This document shows, piece by piece, positions 9,686 to 20,672 of a stretch of DNA of 64,000 nucleotides (its first letter is position 1; every line of letters starts with the position of its first letter). The translations under genes were made by a program, and so were the position numbers. Under the pieces are notes generated by a model, which worked only from the letters and a program-made list of their open reading frames with translations, did no database searches and was not told the origin of the DNA. The stretch comes from Undibacterium sp. YM2 (GTDB lineage Bacteria; Pseudomonadota; Gammaproteobacteria; Burkholderiales; Burkholderiaceae_D), in contig NZ_AP018441.1 in the NCBI RefSeq assembly GCF_009937975.1, positions 5,022,001 through 5,086,000 of the forward strand, written 5' to 3'.

Positions 9686-12600
9686 TGCGATACTGCCGAC
9701 AGGGCTGACATTGTCGAGTATCTGCAGGGCCGCTTCAAAGTCAAATACTTGCAGTGAACGCACGAACTCTTCAGCCTGCGCCCCCAATACCTGGTGCATG
9801 CTGAGCTGGTGAGTGTTGAAATAATCGAGTGCTTCACTGTCTGAGTCTTCGAGATACTGGCGCAAGGTCGTGAACAAACCTGCGATTTCTGCTGCATCAG
9901 TAGTATTTCGGCCTCGACCTGTCTGCTCTGCCTCCTTCCCCTGCATCGCGGCTTTACTCGCCTGATCTTGCAAGGCCTGTTTGAGCGCATTGATAAGCTC
10001 CGCACTGGCCGCACTGAATTTTTTTAACAGCGCCTCATTCTCTTCGGAATTCTCTATGGCCAGCTCCAGCTCGGTGGATACTGCAGCCAGGTCATTTGCA
10101 CCGATATTGCCAGCCGCACCGCGCATGGTATGGGCTTCGCGCTCAGCCGTGCCACGGTCACCCCGCTCCAATGCCTGCGTGATCTTGTCAGGCGCACTTG
10201 CAGCACTCTCAACAAAGATTTGCAGCAGGCGCAAGTAGAGGTCGAGATTCTGGCTGCAACGGCGCAAGGCGGGGGCGACATCGACACCGGGTATGCTCAG
10301 GTCGTGGACAGGAGCTTCAGTCCTGGCCGGCTCCGCCTTCATGGCTGGTGTGGCTGCTGTAGTGGATACAGCGGGTGCGGCACCAACAGCCGCTGCCGTC
10401 ACGGCTGGTGCTGAGTCTTCAGTCTGATAACCTGGCATGCGCTTGCCACACCAGCGGGAAAGAGTGGCAAAGAAACTGTCGGGGTCTATCGGCTTGGCGA
10501 TATGGTCATTCATGCCGGTATCAAGGCAGCGTTGCCGCTCTTCATTCATGGCGTGCGCAGTCATGGCAATGATGGGCAAGTCCAGCCATTCGGGATAAGA
10601 GCGGATGACGGTAGTGGCAGCATAGCCATCCATCTCCGGCATTTGCAAGTCCATGAGCACGATGTCATACGGATTGCCCTGGTTCAGCTTGTCGATGGCA
10701 ATACGGCCATTGTCGGCCACATCGACGATCATGCCTGCCTCTGTCATCAATTCGGCAGCGATTTGCTGGTTGACATGATTGTCTTCGACCAGCAGGATGC
10801 GCATGCCTTCAAAGCGGCAGTCGCTATGTGTCTCAACTGCAGTGCTGGCAGGCGCCTCACGCGATGTGGCACTGATACGCAGCAGGACCTCCAGCAAACC
10901 CGCCATGCCTGTGGGCTTGGACAGATAGGCGAGCGGTGCATAAGTCCTGGCCTGCATGGTGGTTTCATCAAAACTCATGGTGGTCAGCATGATGACCTGG
11001 GGTGCTTCCTTGCCCATGCTGGCGGCGATGGCATTCATGGTGGCGGCACCATCCATGTCAGGCATGTGGGCATCAAGTAACAGCAAATCATAGGGGCGAC
11101 CATGTACCCTGGCTTCGCTCAGCATGTGCAGAGCCAGCTTGCCGCTGTTGGCAGCATTCACTGTCAGGCCGAGTTGCTGGCCGAGCTTTTGCAAATGCAT
11201 GCGGGCAACGTCATGGTCATCGACGACCAGCAGTTTCAGGCTTTGTACCTGTTCAGGCAAGACGATTTGCGGAGCCGGGGTAGCAAACGCGAACCAGGAA
11301 GTGAAATGAAAATTACTGCCCTTGCCTACCTGGCTTTCTACCCAGATAGTGCCACCCATGAGTTCAACCAGGTGCCTGGAGATAGTCAGGCCCAGCCCAG
11401 TGCCGCCATATTTACGGGTAGTGGAACTATCCGCCTGGGTAAAGGCCTGGAACAGGTTTTCCTGCTGCTCTTCTGTCATGCCGACGCCAGTATCCTGCAC
11501 GCTGAATTGCAGTTGCACCTTGTCGATTTCTGCCTGCACCTGCTTGACCAGGATGATGACTGAGCCCTGGTCGGTAAACTTGATGGCATTATTGACCAGG
11601 TTGGTAATGATCTGGCCCAAGCGCAAGGGGTCGCCGCGCATGCTGTGCGGGACATGGGTATCGATATCAAATACCAGTTCTATGTCTTTTTCTGCGACCT
11701 TGTGGGCAACGATGGTGGCAACATCGTCGATGACATCGGCCAGTACAAATTCGGCAGATTCTATATCGAGCTTGCCTGCTTCTATCTTGGAAAAATCCAA
11801 GATGTCATTCACCACGCCGAGCAGCGAAGTACCAGCACTATGTATTTTGTCGATATAGTCGCGCTGCTTCAGGCTCAGGCGGGTTTTCTTGGCCAGGTGC
11901 GAGAGACCGATGATGGCATTCATCGGTGTGCGTATTTCATGGCTCATATTCGCCAGGAAATAGGACTTGGCAATGGTAGCCTGTTCGGCCTGTTCCTTGG
12001 CTTCGCGCAATTCATCCTTTTGCAGATAGGTTTCGGTTTCATCTATCCAGAAACCATTCCATATCCAGTCACCATTGACACGCTTGGGCGCCACAGTTTG
12101 CGAGCGCAACCAGCGTACCTTGCCATCGACCAGGACGCGCTGGTGAAAATTGCTGGAGGTGCGGTTATCAACGGCCCGGTTCAGGCTGGCCTCGGCAGTT
12201 TCACGGTCTTCTGCCAGCGTCGTGCGCCAGCGCGCGTCCTTGTCGGCCAGCAAGTCTGCTGCTGGCACACCCATGACGTTTTTCACATTCTCGCTGACAT
12301 AGGCATATTCTCTTTGCCCATCCGGCCTCTCACGGTATTGATAAACCGAGAGTGGCAGGACATCAGTGAGATCTGTCAAACGCTTGCGTTCACGGTCAGC
12401 CTCGGCAGTTCTCTGCCTGACCAGTTCTTCGAGCTGGCTTTGCTGGTAAGAGAAACGGCTGACACGCCAGCGATAGACCAGGAAGATCAGACCCAGCAGG
12501 ATAAGGCTGGCGATGATCCTGAACCACCACTCCATCCAGAATGGTGGCGTGATGGTGATGAGCAGACTGGCACCTTCTTCACTCCACTCGCCATCCTTGG

Positions 12601-14970
12601 TGGCGGCACGCGTCCTGAACACATATTCGCCTGCGCCCAGATTGGTATAGTTGGCAGCACGGTGGGCACCGTCTATCTGTACCCAGTCCTGGTCGAAGCC
12701 ATCGAGCTTGTAGGCATAGCGATAATGCAGGGGATCGGAATAATTCAGTGCGGCAAATTCTATCGATACGACACTGTGCTTGTAAGACAGGGTGATGGAT
12801 CTGGCATCAGAAATATTGCCGTCCATCTTCACACCTGCAGGCAATTTCCCGCCACGTACGGACTGGTTGAAAATCAAAAAATCAGTAATTGTCGTGACAG
12901 GTTTGGCAGTGTTATCGCGTATGGCCCTGGGATAAAACCAGGCCATGCCCTGAAAGCCACCAAAATACAATGCGCCGTCGGCATCGCGGTGGCTGGCCCC
13001 TACCGTGAATGTGCCATCGATGAGGCCGTCATCGGCGGAATATTTTTTGATGGTCTTCCTGTCCGGCCCGAGTTTGTACAAACCGCCATCGGTGCTGATC
13101 CACAGATTGCCCACCTCATCTTCAGCAAAACCGGCGGTCGCATCATTCCCCAATGCACCACCGTAACGAATAAAACTGATCTTGCCATCCGCGCCCTGCA
13201 CCATCTGGTTCAGGCCGCTGGCCGTGCCTACCCAGATCACCCCGGCCTTGTCTTCATACACGGCATATACGCGGCTATGGCTCAGGCTATCCGGGTTATC
13301 GGGATCGTGGGCATGGTGTTCAAAGCGGCCTGTGCTGCGGTCCAGCCTGTCGAGGCCACCAAAGCTGCCCACCCAGAACTGGTCGCGACGGTCAAACAGG
13401 ATGGACACTACCCGGCCATGGGCGAGGCTGTCGCTGTCCCTGGGATTGTGCATATAGCGCTTGAACTTGCCGCCCTGCATGAGGTTCAGGCCATCATCGC
13501 TACCCACCCATAAATTACCTGCCTTGTCATAGGCCAGCGAGTGCACGATGCTGGAACTGATGCTGTCTGCCTGCTTGGGGTCATTCTGGAAATGCTGCGC
13601 ACGCGCGGTCACGGTGTCGAACAGGTTCAGGCCATCCTGGGTACCTACCCAGAGCTTGCCCTCGGGTGCCAGCTTCAAAGCCCTGATCTTGCTATTACTG
13701 AGGCTGTTTGCCACGCTGTCGAGGTGATGATAGGTGCGTATCTGGCCACTGGCCTTGTCGAGACGGTTCAGACCGTCGCCCGTGCCTATCCAGACTACTC
13801 CGTCCTTGCTGGTGATGGCTGAGACTGTATTATTGCTGAGCGTCCTGGGTTCACCCGGCAAATGCAGCAGGCGCTCGAAGCCACCACTGGCAAGATTGGT
13901 GCGGCTGGCACCACCAAGCCAGGTACCAACCCACAAAGTGCCGGTTCGGTCTTGCAACAGCCGCGTGACGCGGTTGTCAGCCAGACTGTGCCTGTCACTC
14001 GCATGATGGCGGTAGGACGAGAATTTGTTGTCAGCAGGGCTCCAGCGTTTGAGGCCATCATCGGTACCTGCCCAGATCACGCCATCACGGTCTTCCAGCA
14101 AAGAAGTGACAGGGCCAGGATCAAGACCTTCAGCCTGCCCAAAGCGGCGTCTTTGCTGATGGTCACGGGACCACAGCTCCAGCCCTGCCGAGGTGGCTAT
14201 CCACAGGTTACCCTGTTTATCGCTGAGCAGGGCCTGTACATTATTGTGGCGCGGGTCTGGTCTGGCATCGCTGTCCAGGCGAAAATTCTCGAAGGCGGTC
14301 TTGCCCCTGTACATGACGCTGAGACCGGCATTGCTGCCTGCCCACAGGTTGCCATCCTTATCCAGGTTCAGTGCACTGACCTGGTCACTGGCGATGCTGG
14401 CGGCATCCTTGTCGTCATGACGCAGGATCTGGAAACGTGCAGTATCCGGGTCAAAATGCGCGAGGCCATCACCTGTTGCCAGCCACAGGCCTGAGCTGCT
14501 GTCACTGATGATGGCCTGTATCTGGTTGCCACCAGAGCTGCGGATATCGGCGAGGTTGCGCTTATACCTGACCATGGTCTCGGTTGCCATGTCATAACGG
14601 TGCAGGCCGCCATTGCGCGTGCCCACCCATATCCTGCCCTTGTCATCCTGATGCAGGGCCCAGACCCAGTTATCGGTGAGGCTGTCTGTACGGCTGGGGT
14701 CATGGCGGAAAAATACCACCTTGGCACCGTCATAGCGATGCAGCCCCCCTGGGTGCCAAACCACATATAGCCCTGGCGGTCTTGCAGCATGGATTGCACG
14801 GATTCATGCTGGAAACCCTGGTCACGCCCAACCTGCTCAAAACGCAGGCTTTGCACACTGACCGCATGAGCAGGCTGGCAAAACAAAAGGAAAACCAGGC
14901 ACAGCAAGCAGGTGCAGGCGAACAGGAACTGAGGGAAAGTATATCGCCTAGCCAAACTGCCCTGCCTCAT
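9680..14970 (-). pseudogene. Propeller-type hybrid sensor histidine kinase, one frameshift
   Basis: Read with one frame correction this gene encodes about 1763 aa: signal peptide (residues 1-36), some twelve two-component-regulator propeller repeats (each with DxxGxLWVGT-like motifs, about 40-650), a Y_Y_Y domain (about 690-770), one membrane helix (about 800), a PAS region, HisKA with the NMSHEIRTPMNA phosphoacceptor near 1005, HATPase (GGTGLGLTISRHLVELMGG), two receiver domains (LLLLDAHMPDMDG and IVLMDLQMPEMDG) and a C-terminal HPt (EAHTMRGAAGN). It is a phosphorelay sensor that reads a periplasmic ligand. The signal peptide plus first repeat are in one frame and the rest in another. They join at a run of six C (plus strand, 14744-14749); adding one base restores TQGGLHRYD. 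Either the gene is broken or the assembly lost a base. All catalytic residues are intact downstream. Confidence 0.85.
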
Positions 14971-15668
14971 TATGTGCCCTCTGTTTTTATTGAATTTCTT
15001 GGATCAAATTTTGTTCAAGTATATGTTATACAGTCATCAAGAAATCACTGTTAACCCTGAGATTCGCAGAGTTTTTCACAGTTTGTAGGGAATTCGCTAA
15101 AAAGCGGCAAGTTTGGCTAGACTTACTGACATCAGAGCCCTGTCCGGACGCAAGTGGAAACAAAAAACTATGCACGCAGATATCAAAAATACATATCTGC
15201 CTGGCAAACCGGATGAGGAATTTTTTTAACGATAAAAATCTGTTCATGTCATACAGACATGGTTGCCGGAAAGATAAAGTCCGGCCCAACTTCCTGCATC
15301 TCTATCCAAAAATCCTGTATCGCTACGGCAGTTTTCATTCTGCCGGAAAATCAGTTGTTCCGGCTGAAATTTTTGCTTGGTAATTTTGTTATGTCTTGTC
15401 TGCAAGATTATTCTTATCTAGATGCAGCTCAAGAAAAATTGTCGCAGCGGGGTTTATAATGGAAGCCATCAGACATCAGGATGGTTGGCATTGCGATGCC
15501 TTAAATTCAATAGGGCAATACTTCGCAATACTTCTTTTAATAAGGGCTACGCCATCCTGCTTCCCATCTAATACCCAGGCAAAAACAGCCTGGCACCCCG
15601 CCAGTTTTCTTGAACAGGTGGGGCTTAGGATTCATCTCTGCAACAAGTAACAAAGAAAAACGATCGAT
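14971..15668. other. Long divergent intergenic region before nrdJ
   Basis: These 698 bp lie between the divergent sensor kinase and ribonucleotide reductase genes, without a convincing coding frame. It contains two similar short hairpins, GCCGGA/TCCGGC at 15265-15285 and GCCGGAA/TTCCGGC at 15342-15364, each with a 9-base loop, and a TATAAT at 15455-15460 without a good -35. No B12 box or other cobalamin-riboswitch core could be recognised, although the downstream enzyme needs B12. A leader transcript is possible. Confidence 0.5.
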
Positions 15669-18158
15669 ATGAACGCAAACGAAAAAATTTTAGGATTGAC
15701 AGAAATGTCTCCCCAGGAAATCTCCCTCGATGTCTTGCTCGAAAAATATGCCAAAGGCGATGAAGTCACCATCCATGATGTGCAGGCTCGCGTTGCTAAA
15801 GCACTCGCCAGTGTAGAACAGCCAGACTTTCAGGCTTACTACGAAGAAAAATTCTTGTGGGCGCAAAAGAATGGTTTTGTACCAGCAGGCCGCATCAATT
15901 CTGCCGCTGGCATGGACTTGCACGCCACCCTGATCAACTGTTTCGTACAACCGGTAGGTGATTCTGTTTCCAGCGCCACCGATGGCAAGCCTGGCATTTA
16001 TACCGCTTTGGCAGATGCCGCAGAAACCATGCGTCGCGGTGGTGGTGTTGGCTATGATTTTTCTACCATACGTCCCAAGGATGCATTGGTGCGCGGCACC
16101 CGTTCACGCGCCTCCGGCCCGGTGTCTTTCATGCAGGTCTTCAATGCATCCTGCTCGACAGTAGAATCTGCCGGCGCGCGTCGTGGTGCGCAGATGGGCG
16201 TCTTGCGTGGCGACCATCCTGACATCCTGGAATTTATACGCTCCAAGGACCAGGGTGGTTTGACGAATTTCAATATCTCCATCGGTGTTACCGATGAATT
16301 CATGGAAGCAGTGGCAAAAGACGCAGACTTTTGTCTGGTACATAAAGCGGAACCTGGCGAAGACAAAAAAGAAGCCGGTGCCTACCAGCGTGAAGATGGT
16401 CTGTGGGTCTATCAAACCGTACGCGCACGTGATCTGTGGGATGAGGTCATGAAATCGACCTACGATCATGCAGAACCAGGCATCCTGTTTTTGTCGCGCA
16501 TGAATGCAGAGAATAATCTCTACTATTGCGAAAAAATCGAAGCCACCAATCCCTGCGCAGAACAACCGCTACCTGACTATGGTTGCTGCTGCCTGGGTTC
16601 CATCAACCTGACACGCTTCATCAAAGGTGCATTCACTGACGCTGCCGAATTTGATTTCACTGCCTTTGAGGCGGTAGTGACTGTAGCGACACGCATGCTC
16701 GACAATGTACTGGATGCTACTGCCTGGCCTCTGCCTCAGCAAAAAGCCGAGGCCATGTCCAAGCGCCGCGTCGGCCTGGGCTTCCTGGGTCTCGGTAGCA
16801 GCCTGGTCATGCTGGGACAGCGTTATGACTCCGATGCTGGCCGTGCTTTCGCACAAAAAGTATCGGAAGTCATGCGCGATGCAGCCTATCTGGCATCGGC
16901 AGAACTGGCGAAAGAAAAAGGCCAGTTCCCATTATTTGACAGCACAAAATACCTGTCTGGCGCATTCGCCAAACGTCTGCCAAAAAACGTGCGCAATGCG
17001 ATTTCCAAACATGGTTTGCGCAATTCGCACCTGCTGTCCATCGCCCCTACCGGCACCATCACCCTGGCCTTTGCTGACAATGCATCGAATGGTATAGAAC
17101 CGGCATTCTCCTGGGTGTATAACCGCAAGAAACGCATGGCTGCGGGTGACCCAAAAATCTATGAAGTGGCTGACCATGCATGGCGCTTGTACCGCCACCT
17201 GGGCAATGATGTATCTGACGACAGCAAGCTGCCCAAGCAGTTTGTCACCGCTCTCAATATGTCCGCCAGCGACCACATGAAGATGTTGCAGGTCGTGCAG
17301 CCTTACATTGATTCTGCGATTTCCAAAACCGTCAACGTACCGGCAGATTATCCTTACGAAGACTTCCAGAACCTGTACATGGATGCCTGGCGCGCTGGCC
17401 TCAAGGGCCTGGCAACTTACCGCCCAAATAGCATCCTGGGCAGCGTCCTGTCGGTCTCTACTGAGCCAGCACCGGAAGTCAAGCATATTCCTGATGATGA
17501 CCTGCTGCGCAAACAATTCGATGGCCGTCCATTTGGCGACCTCGAATCTGTCACTTCCAAAGTGCAGTACATGACGTATGAAGGCAAAAAGACGGTCTAT
17601 CTGACAGTCAGCTTCATCCATATAGATGGCATGGTCGGCGGCGAGCGCGTGACAATAGAGCGCCCATTTGAATTCTTCATGCCTGCGGGACAAAAGAACG
17701 ATGGCCAGCAATGGATATCAGCCAGCATGCGCTTGCTGTCGATGGCAGCGCGCTCAGGTGGCTCCATCGCCAAGGCACTGGCAGACATGCGTGAAGTGGT
17801 GTGGGACAAGGGGACGGTACGCTGTGGCATGATCACCAAGGATGATGGCTCACAGGCACCGCTGTTCCATGAATCCGAAGTCGCCGCCATAGGCTACTCA
17901 CTGCAACGCATACTGATGAAACGTGGCTTCCTTGACGCCGCTGGCAACCAGATCCCTATCACCGTACTGGCAGAAAAGTTCAAACAAAGAAGCCATCACT
18001 ACGGCATGGATGACCTGGCCTATGAAGGTGAAAATGCAGCACCGATCAGCTATATCCCCACTGGCAAAAAATGCCCGGATTGCGGCGCACATGCACTGCA
18101 AAAAATAGATGGCTGCAGCCGTTGCGTTTCTTGCGGTTATGTCGGGGCTTGCGGTTAA
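15669..18158 (+). CDS. nrdJ: Adenosylcobalamin-dependent ribonucleotide reductase (class II)
   Basis: The enzyme reduces ribonucleotides to deoxyribonucleotides with a thiyl radical generated from adenosylcobalamin, so it works with or without oxygen. It has 829 aa. Visible are the N-terminal substrate-site Cys ([10 protein letters not shown], about residues 84-93), the allosteric [11 protein letters not shown] region, the radical-site [14 protein letters not shown] motif near 296-309 (Asn, Cys, Glu catalytic), and [23 protein letters not shown] near 466. A C-terminal Cys-rich tail ([22 protein letters not shown]) likely relays electrons. No ATP-cone precedes the core: the protein is shorter than the 900+ aa versions of some relatives. 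A strong terminator follows. A class II enzyme suits an organism that also respires nitrate anaerobically. Confidence 0.95.
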   Translation: MNANEKILGLTEMSPQEISLDVLLEKYAKGDEVTIHDVQARVAKALASVEQPDFQAYYEEKFLWAQKNGFVPAGRINSAAGMDLHATLINCFVQPVGDSVSSATDGKPGIYTALADAAETMRRGGGVGYDFSTIRPKDALVRGTRSRASGPVSFMQVFNASCSTVESAGARRGAQMGVLRGDHPDILEFIRSKDQGGLTNFNISIGVTDEFMEAVAKDADFCLVHKAEPGEDKKEAGAYQREDGLWVYQTVRARDLWDEVMKSTYDHAEPGILFLSRMNAENNLYYCEKIEATNPCAEQPLPDYGCCCLGSINLTRFIKGAFTDAAEFDFTAFEAVVTVATRMLDNVLDATAWPLPQQKAEAMSKRRVGLGFLGLGSSLVMLGQRYDSDAGRAFAQKVSEVMRDAAYLASAELAKEKGQFPLFDSTKYLSGAFAKRLPKNVRNAISKHGLRNSHLLSIAPTGTITLAFADNASNGIEPAFSWVYNRKKRMAAGDPKIYEVADHAWRLYRHLGNDVSDDSKLPKQFVTALNMSASDHMKMLQVVQPYIDSAISKTVNVPADYPYEDFQNLYMDAWRAGLKGLATYRPNSILGSVLSVSTEPAPEVKHIPDDDLLRKQFDGRPFGDLESVTSKVQYMTYEGKKTVYLTVSFIHIDGMVGGERVTIERPFEFFMPAGQKNDGQQWISASMRLLSMAARSGGSIAKALADMREVVWDKGTVRCGMITKDDGSQAPLFHESEVAAIGYSLQRILMKRGFLDAAGNQIPITVLAEKFKQRSHHYGMDDLAYEGENAAPISYIPTGKKCPDCGAHALQKIDGCSRCVSCGYVGACG

Positions 18159-18231
18159 CTTGCAGACTAAATATTGGTGGCAACTTGTGGCTTACAGCAT
18201 AAGGTACAACTAATTTTTTATGCTTAAATAA

Positions 18232-18264
18232 ACAATGCCAGTGAAATTCACTGGCATTGTTTTT
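18232..18264 (+). terminator. Rho-independent terminator of nrdJ
   Basis: ACAATGCCAGTGAA (18232-18245) pairs perfectly with TTCACTGGCATTGT (18247-18260) and is followed by TTTT. It lies about 75 bp after the nrdJ stop. Confidence 0.88.
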
Positions 18265-18324
18265 AGTACCTCTTAAACCAAAAAAATGCGGCTAGTTCGA
18301 GATTGTGAATTCCGCAGATTGATG

Positions 18325-18918
18325 TTACGGCACAACTGAAAATCCTGTTTCACTATCAAAGTGCAGTGGTGTTTTGACTGTGTTAGAAAATAAGGTCCCT
18401 CCCCACATCTGTCCCCCACCTATCAGAACACACGAATCTTCTTTATTGGCTCTGCCTAGATAACTTTTGAAATCAAGTGCACCGATACCCTGAATATGCT
18501 GAATAATTGGATCAGCTTTAATTGGTATATGAATCTTGTATCGGTTCGCGCTGTGTCCAGTACCACTAACGGAAGATGCTGCAGAGTTCGCTCCTGAATC
18601 CATGAACACGCCACCGCCCCATAATCCATAAGCGGACTCTGACTCAGAGCATGGAATTAACGAGAAATACAAATGGTGGGTAAATTCAGAAGCCAATTTA
18701 GGAATATCGTCTTCAGATTCAATATATAGAACGTAGTATGGGCCAATGCCGTCATCCTTTTCGGGTAAGTTCGGATATTCATGAACTTGACCACTCTCCG
18801 GTATCTTGTCTGTAGTCGAAAGCCCAGCCATCGAAATGGTGACACGCTTTGTACAACTACAGAGAGCTAAGAGAGTGATGATAATGACTCCCCATTGGGA
18901 TACACGCAGAATTTTCAT
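18325..18918 (-). CDS. Hypothetical lipoprotein
   Basis: This 197-aa protein starts with a positively charged n-region, a hydrophobic stretch (VIIITLLALC) and a lipobox-like L-C-S-C ending at residue 22. It is probably lipid-anchored in the envelope. The mature part has a Gly/Ser-rich stretch (GGGVFMDSGANSAASSVSGTG, about residues 101-121) and a C-terminal GGGQMWGGTLF segment, suggesting a beta-rich fold. I recognise no family. AT-rich and isolated: nrdJ lies beyond a terminator on one side and a 459-bp gap on the other. Confidence 0.6.
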   Translation of the reverse strand: MKILRVSQWGVIIITLLALCSCTKRVTISMAGLSTTDKIPESGQVHEYPNLPEKDDGIGPYYVLYIESEDDIPKLASEFTHHLYFSLIPCSESESAYGLWGGGVFMDSGANSAASSVSGTGHSANRYKIHIPIKADPIIQHIQGIGALDFKSYLGRANKEDSCVLIGGGQMWGGTLFSNTVKTPLHFDSETGFSVVP

Positions 18919-19377
18919 ATTTGTCTCGATATACTAATACTAATATTTTCATGCATCATGCGATTAACATTGATGCATACCCATCAATGCTCCACGATGA
19001 ACCGTCGGCTTGCCTCTTGAATTTCTTCATCGCTCTCCCTCCTGAAAACCAAGACGAAAATTAACACTACTCATCGAGAATCAGCAGCACTTTTTTCACG
19101 CGCTTTGATTAAGCATCCGTCTCTCAGACGATGCATGCACTTCCGTTTTTCTTAATAATTCAATAATGCAATTTACCAAAGCTTTCATACTCTCAGGAAA
19201 GTAATTTGCAAGACGCTATTTAGACATCTTCATGCACTGTATTTTTTAATCCAATTTTTTCAAATCTTGACAATTCAAGAGTCGTCGCCCTCATTGCTGA
19301 TGATATTCTAAAAATCTGCTGGCAGACCTCCGGGCGTCAGAGTTGCCGGTATTGATAGGTTTTACAGATGGGGACCG
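18919..19377. other. AT-rich intergenic region
   Basis: These 459 bp lie between the divergent lipoprotein and solute-binding protein genes. The stretch is AT-rich, with no open frame that looks coding and no strong hairpin. A TTGACA occurs at 19267-19272 without a well-spaced -10. It may hold promoters for both neighbours. Confidence 0.5.
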
Positions 19378-20187
19378 ATGTTTAAGCGTTTTACTTTTCT
19401 CACCTTTTTTCTTTACAGTCTTTGCCTGGGTGTAGCCTGCGCAGCGCCGAAATGCCCGTCAGAGACTATCAAAGTCGATCTGCTGGAACTTGGCATTTTC
19501 TTTAAATCTGAACGCGGGATAGCGGCGGGGAATGGCATAGACCGGGATCTTGTTGACGAACTCAGCAAGCGCAGCGGCTGCAAATTCGAGGCCAAGGTAC
19601 AAGCGCGTGCCCGCACCTGGGTAGAGCTAAAGGCAGGCCGCAAGGACATGACGATGGCAGCACTGAGCTCCCCAGAGCGCGAAGAGTATCTCTGGTCTTT
19701 TCCTTATGTGCGCATGCATCACATCGTCTTGCTTGGTCCGGCTACCCCCTCTTCTATCAATACCCTGGAAGAATTCCAGGGAGCCAGCACACTCAAATTC
19801 GGCGTCATACGTGGCTTCAGGCATAGTGCATTCTATGACCCATTAATCGCTGCATGGACACAGGCCGACCGTGTAAAGGTCTATGTCGATGAGGCACATT
19901 TGATCAATGCCTTGATACAGGGCGAAATCGCCGCTGCCACCTCCTACCCCGGTGTTTTCCAGTTCTATATCGATACCAAGACTGCACCCACAACGGTCAG
20001 AGTCCTGGATTGGGACAAGGACAATCTGCAGGCCATTGGCAATATCAGCTTCAGCAAAGCTCGTTTCAGTCAGGCTGAAGCGCAGGAATGGGGACTGCTG
20101 ATTAAAGCCATGCAGCACGACGGCACTTTGCTGAAAATCTACCGCAAATATGTAGGTCCTGCGGAAGCGCAAAATATGCTGCCTTGA
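19378..20187 (+). CDS. Periplasmic solute-binding protein, family 3
   Basis: This 269-aa protein has a cleavable signal peptide (residues 1-22, ending A-C-A-A) and a two-lobed SBP_bac_3 fold. Characteristic are GNGIDRDLVDELSKRSGCKFE near residue 52, W..LKAGRKDMTMAALSSPEREEY (about 81-103), KFGVIRGF near 141 and the C-terminal MQHDGTLLKIYRKY. Such proteins deliver amino acids or similar polar solutes to an ABC permease. No permease or ATPase gene is adjacent, so it is an orphan. It may feed a distant transporter or act as a sensor. The ligand is unknown. Confidence 0.85.
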   Translation: MFKRFTFLTFFLYSLCLGVACAAPKCPSETIKVDLLELGIFFKSERGIAAGNGIDRDLVDELSKRSGCKFEAKVQARARTWVELKAGRKDMTMAALSSPEREEYLWSFPYVRMHHIVLLGPATPSSINTLEEFQGASTLKFGVIRGFRHSAFYDPLIAAWTQADRVKVYVDEAHLINALIQGEIAAATSYPGVFQFYIDTKTAPTTVRVLDWDKDNLQAIGNISFSKARFSQAEAQEWGLLIKAMQHDGTLLKIYRKYVGPAEAQNMLP

Positions 20188-20672
20188 GAATTTACGTCCA
20201 TGGGCAACGAGACTGATCAGCTCTTATCGGTGCAAGACTTGTTGACTTGCCCCGCCATGAAAATGAATACAGGTTTCGCGCCTGGCATTTTACAGTGCTG
20301 TTCATGTCGCTGGTCAGGCTGCTCTACTTCAATTCAACGACTTGATTTATACAAGCTCTACGTCGGGAAAGTATGACGGATTATTGCATGACGCATTTTT
20401 CTGAAAAGTATTTGTTGATCCCGCAATTTAAATAATCGAGCCAGTAAGTATCAGTATTGCACTCTTAAACCTCACCATTTTTAAAACAGCGCTGTGCTAT
20501 TGCAAGTTACTTGCTGGTTCGCGGGGGGCAGGGAACTGCACGGATAAATGCGATAAACCCCCGGCATCATCACTATGCCGCAGACCAATGCTGCGCTGAA
20601 TGCTCCAGATAGCAGAATGGCTGCCGTACAGCAGCCATTCTGAGAGTGCAAGACGTGCAATATTACAGTCTG
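20188..20672. other. Intergenic region with hairpin
   Basis: These 485 bp lie between two convergent genes. Apart from the perfect 12-bp-stem hairpin near its right end (20613-20642) I see no gene, repeat or RNA in it. Confidence 0.55.
20613..20642 (-). terminator. Hairpin after the multicopper oxidase gene
   Basis: CAGAATGGCTGC (20613-20624) pairs perfectly with GCAGCCATTCTG (20631-20642) across a 6-base loop. It sits 30 bp past the minus-strand gene's stop. No clear T-run follows on that strand, so termination may be weak or Rho-assisted. Confidence 0.55.

Noticed and set aside
11645..13513. Open frame of over 600 codons on the plus strand inside the sensor kinase gene
   Set aside because: It is antisense to a gene with clear propeller, kinase and receiver motifs, its protein has no recognisable pattern, and such long mirror frames are common in GC-rich genes.
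14971..15668. Cobalamin riboswitch before nrdJ
   Set aside because: No B12 box or conserved core could be found by eye, although the gene product needs B12.
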